Shown in pieces: positions 63,246 to 64,000 of a stretch of DNA of 64,000 nucleotides (position 1 is its first letter; every line of letters starts with the position of its first letter). Position numbers and translations under genes: made by a program. Under the pieces are notes generated by a model. That model made no database searches, was not told the origin of the DNA, and saw only the letters and a list, made by a program, of their open reading frames with translations. The stretch is from NCBI RefSeq assembly GCF_003814875.1, contig NZ_RKQF01000001.1:2480001-2544000 (forward strand). Direction: 5' to 3'. This stretch comes from Streptomyces sp. Ag109_O5-1 (GTDB taxonomy: Bacteria > Actinomycetota > Actinomycetes > Streptomycetales > Streptomycetaceae).

Positions 63246-64000
63246 GTGGCAGCAGAGGTCGCGGGGGCGGTGGAGATACGCGGTGCGCTGGCCAGACTCC
63301 GGCGCACCACCGGGCTCCCCATCGCGTTCGGCGGGCTGGTCGAGGCGGGCCGGCCGCAGATGCGGATCAGCGAACTCAGCGGCACCAACACGATGTCTCT
63401 GCGCTCGCTCGCGGTGACCTCGGGGAACGGGCTGGGCGGCAAGGCGGTCGCGCTGGCCCGCCCGTGCGCGGTCACCGACTACTCCGTCTCCCGGCAGATC
63501 AGCCACGAGTACGACATCCCGGTGGCGGTCGAGGGCATCCGCTCGGTCCTCGCGGTGCCGGTGGTGGTACGGCGCCGGGTGCGGGGCGTGCTGTACGGCG
63601 CGCTGCGCACCGCCCAGCCGCTGGGCGACCGCACGCTGGGCGCGGCGGTGGCGGCGGCCCGGGACGTGGAGCAGGCGCTGGTCGTGCAGGACGAGGCGCG
63701 GGGGCTGCTGGTGGCGGCCCGGCCGGAGCCCGCCGTCGTACCGGATCCGGGAGCCGCCTGGGAGCAGGTGCGGGAGGCGCATGCCGCGCTGCGGGCGCTG
63801 GCGCCGCGGCTCGCCGACCCCGGGCTGCGGGCCGAACTGCTCGCCGCCTGCGGGCTGTTGACCGCGCCGGTCCCGGCGGCCGAGACGGTCCTGGCACCGC
63901 GTGAACTGGACGTTCTGTCCTGGGTGGCGGCCGGTGCGACCAACGCGGCGGTGGCCGAGCGGCTGGGGCTGCGGCCCGAGACGGTCAAGGGCTATCTGCG
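63246..64000 (+). CDS. GAF-domain LuxR-family regulator, C-terminus beyond window edge
   Basis: At least 251 residues from GTG 63246, with GAAGGGG upstream. A GAF-like sensor domain covers about 1-150 (GLPIAFGGLVEAGRPQMRISEL, IRSVLAVPVVVRRRVRGVLYG). The LuxR helix-turn-helix begins near residue 220 (LAPRELDVLSWVAAGATNAA, then VAERLGLRPETVKGYL). The frame runs off the window end. Likely regulates the divergent acyl-CoA ligase operon, possibly in response to an acyl-CoA or aromatic signal. Confidence 0.9.
   Translation, partial: MAAEVAGAVEIRGALARLRRTTGLPIAFGGLVEAGRPQMRISELSGTNTMSLRSLAVTSGNGLGGKAVALARPCAVTDYSVSRQISHEYDIPVAVEGIRSVLAVPVVVRRRVRGVLYGALRTAQPLGDRTLGAAVAAARDVEQALVVQDEARGLLVAARPEPAVVPDPGAAWEQVREAHAALRALAPRLADPGLRAELLAACGLLTAPVPAAETVLAPRELDVLSWVAAGATNAAVAERLGLRPETVKGYL

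Noticed and set aside
1..64000. CRISPR arrays, rRNA or tRNA genes
   Set aside because: No regularly spaced repeats and no rRNA or cloverleaf-forming tRNA sequence were seen.

Overview
The window is high-GC actinobacterial DNA, almost certainly Streptomyces. The evidence is the strong G/C third-position bias, frequent GTG starts, Streptomyces-only families (DUF5955, RNase Sa type, GH46 chitosanase) and the purine/allantoin catabolic gene set. Positions 1-5861 and 18610-64000 look like ordinary chromosome; 5863-18609 is a mobile-element island with an integrase at its right edge.

Layout. 1-5861: a two-component system (kinase cut by the window edge) divergent from a lipoprotein, a MacA-like adaptor, an ABC ATPase and a MacB-like permease, translationally coupled. 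5863-6351: a regulator that has lost its N-terminus. 6502-14118: an ISL3-family element with 8-bp target duplications. It carries its own transposase gene and a SUKH-4-like passenger gene, and it has been broken by an IS701-family element (itself carrying a passenger gene and broken by an ISAzo13-family element), an IS3-family element and a 235-bp MITE. Removing the insertions restores three open reading frames exactly. 14115-16287: an IS1182 remnant and an IS5-family element with another passenger gene. 16791-18380: an excisionase-like gene and a tyrosine integrase. 18610-18879: a secreted ribonuclease gene truncated at the island edge.

18971-28510: DHFR-like and AIM24 proteins; allantoicase, allantoinase and the divergent IclR regulator AllR; a MobA-like nucleotidyltransferase; malate synthase; a SelW-like/HipA-like pair. 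29158-32266: two divergent NIS (IucA/IucC) siderophore synthetases. 32369-44874: a VWA protein with its membrane partner, HxlR and AraC regulators, aminotransferase, phosphatases, MFS exporter, NmrA-like reductase, exonuclease, TMEM175-like channel and chitosanase. 44859-50759: urate catabolism (purine permease, amidohydrolase, uricase, HIU hydrolase, OHCU decarboxylase, two small genes). 50973-54189: YihY, PRC-barrel and PolX-type polymerase. 54299-58868: glyoxylate recycling (hydroxypyruvate isomerase, tartronate semialdehyde reductase, glyoxylate carboligase). 59089-64000: a zinc-ribbon protein, two coupled acyl-CoA synthetases and a GAF-LuxR regulator (cut).

Working together. Urate goes through hydroxyisourate and OHCU to allantoin, then allantoate and glyoxylate. 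Glyoxylate is consumed by malate synthase or by Gcl, Hyi and GlxR. Four TTCC-N7-GGAA palindromes, at the allB/allR, aceB, hyi and gcl promoters, suggest that AllR controls this dispersed set as one regulon. The most unusual part of the window is the island: three IS elements from three families each carry one non-transposase gene inside intact terminal repeats.
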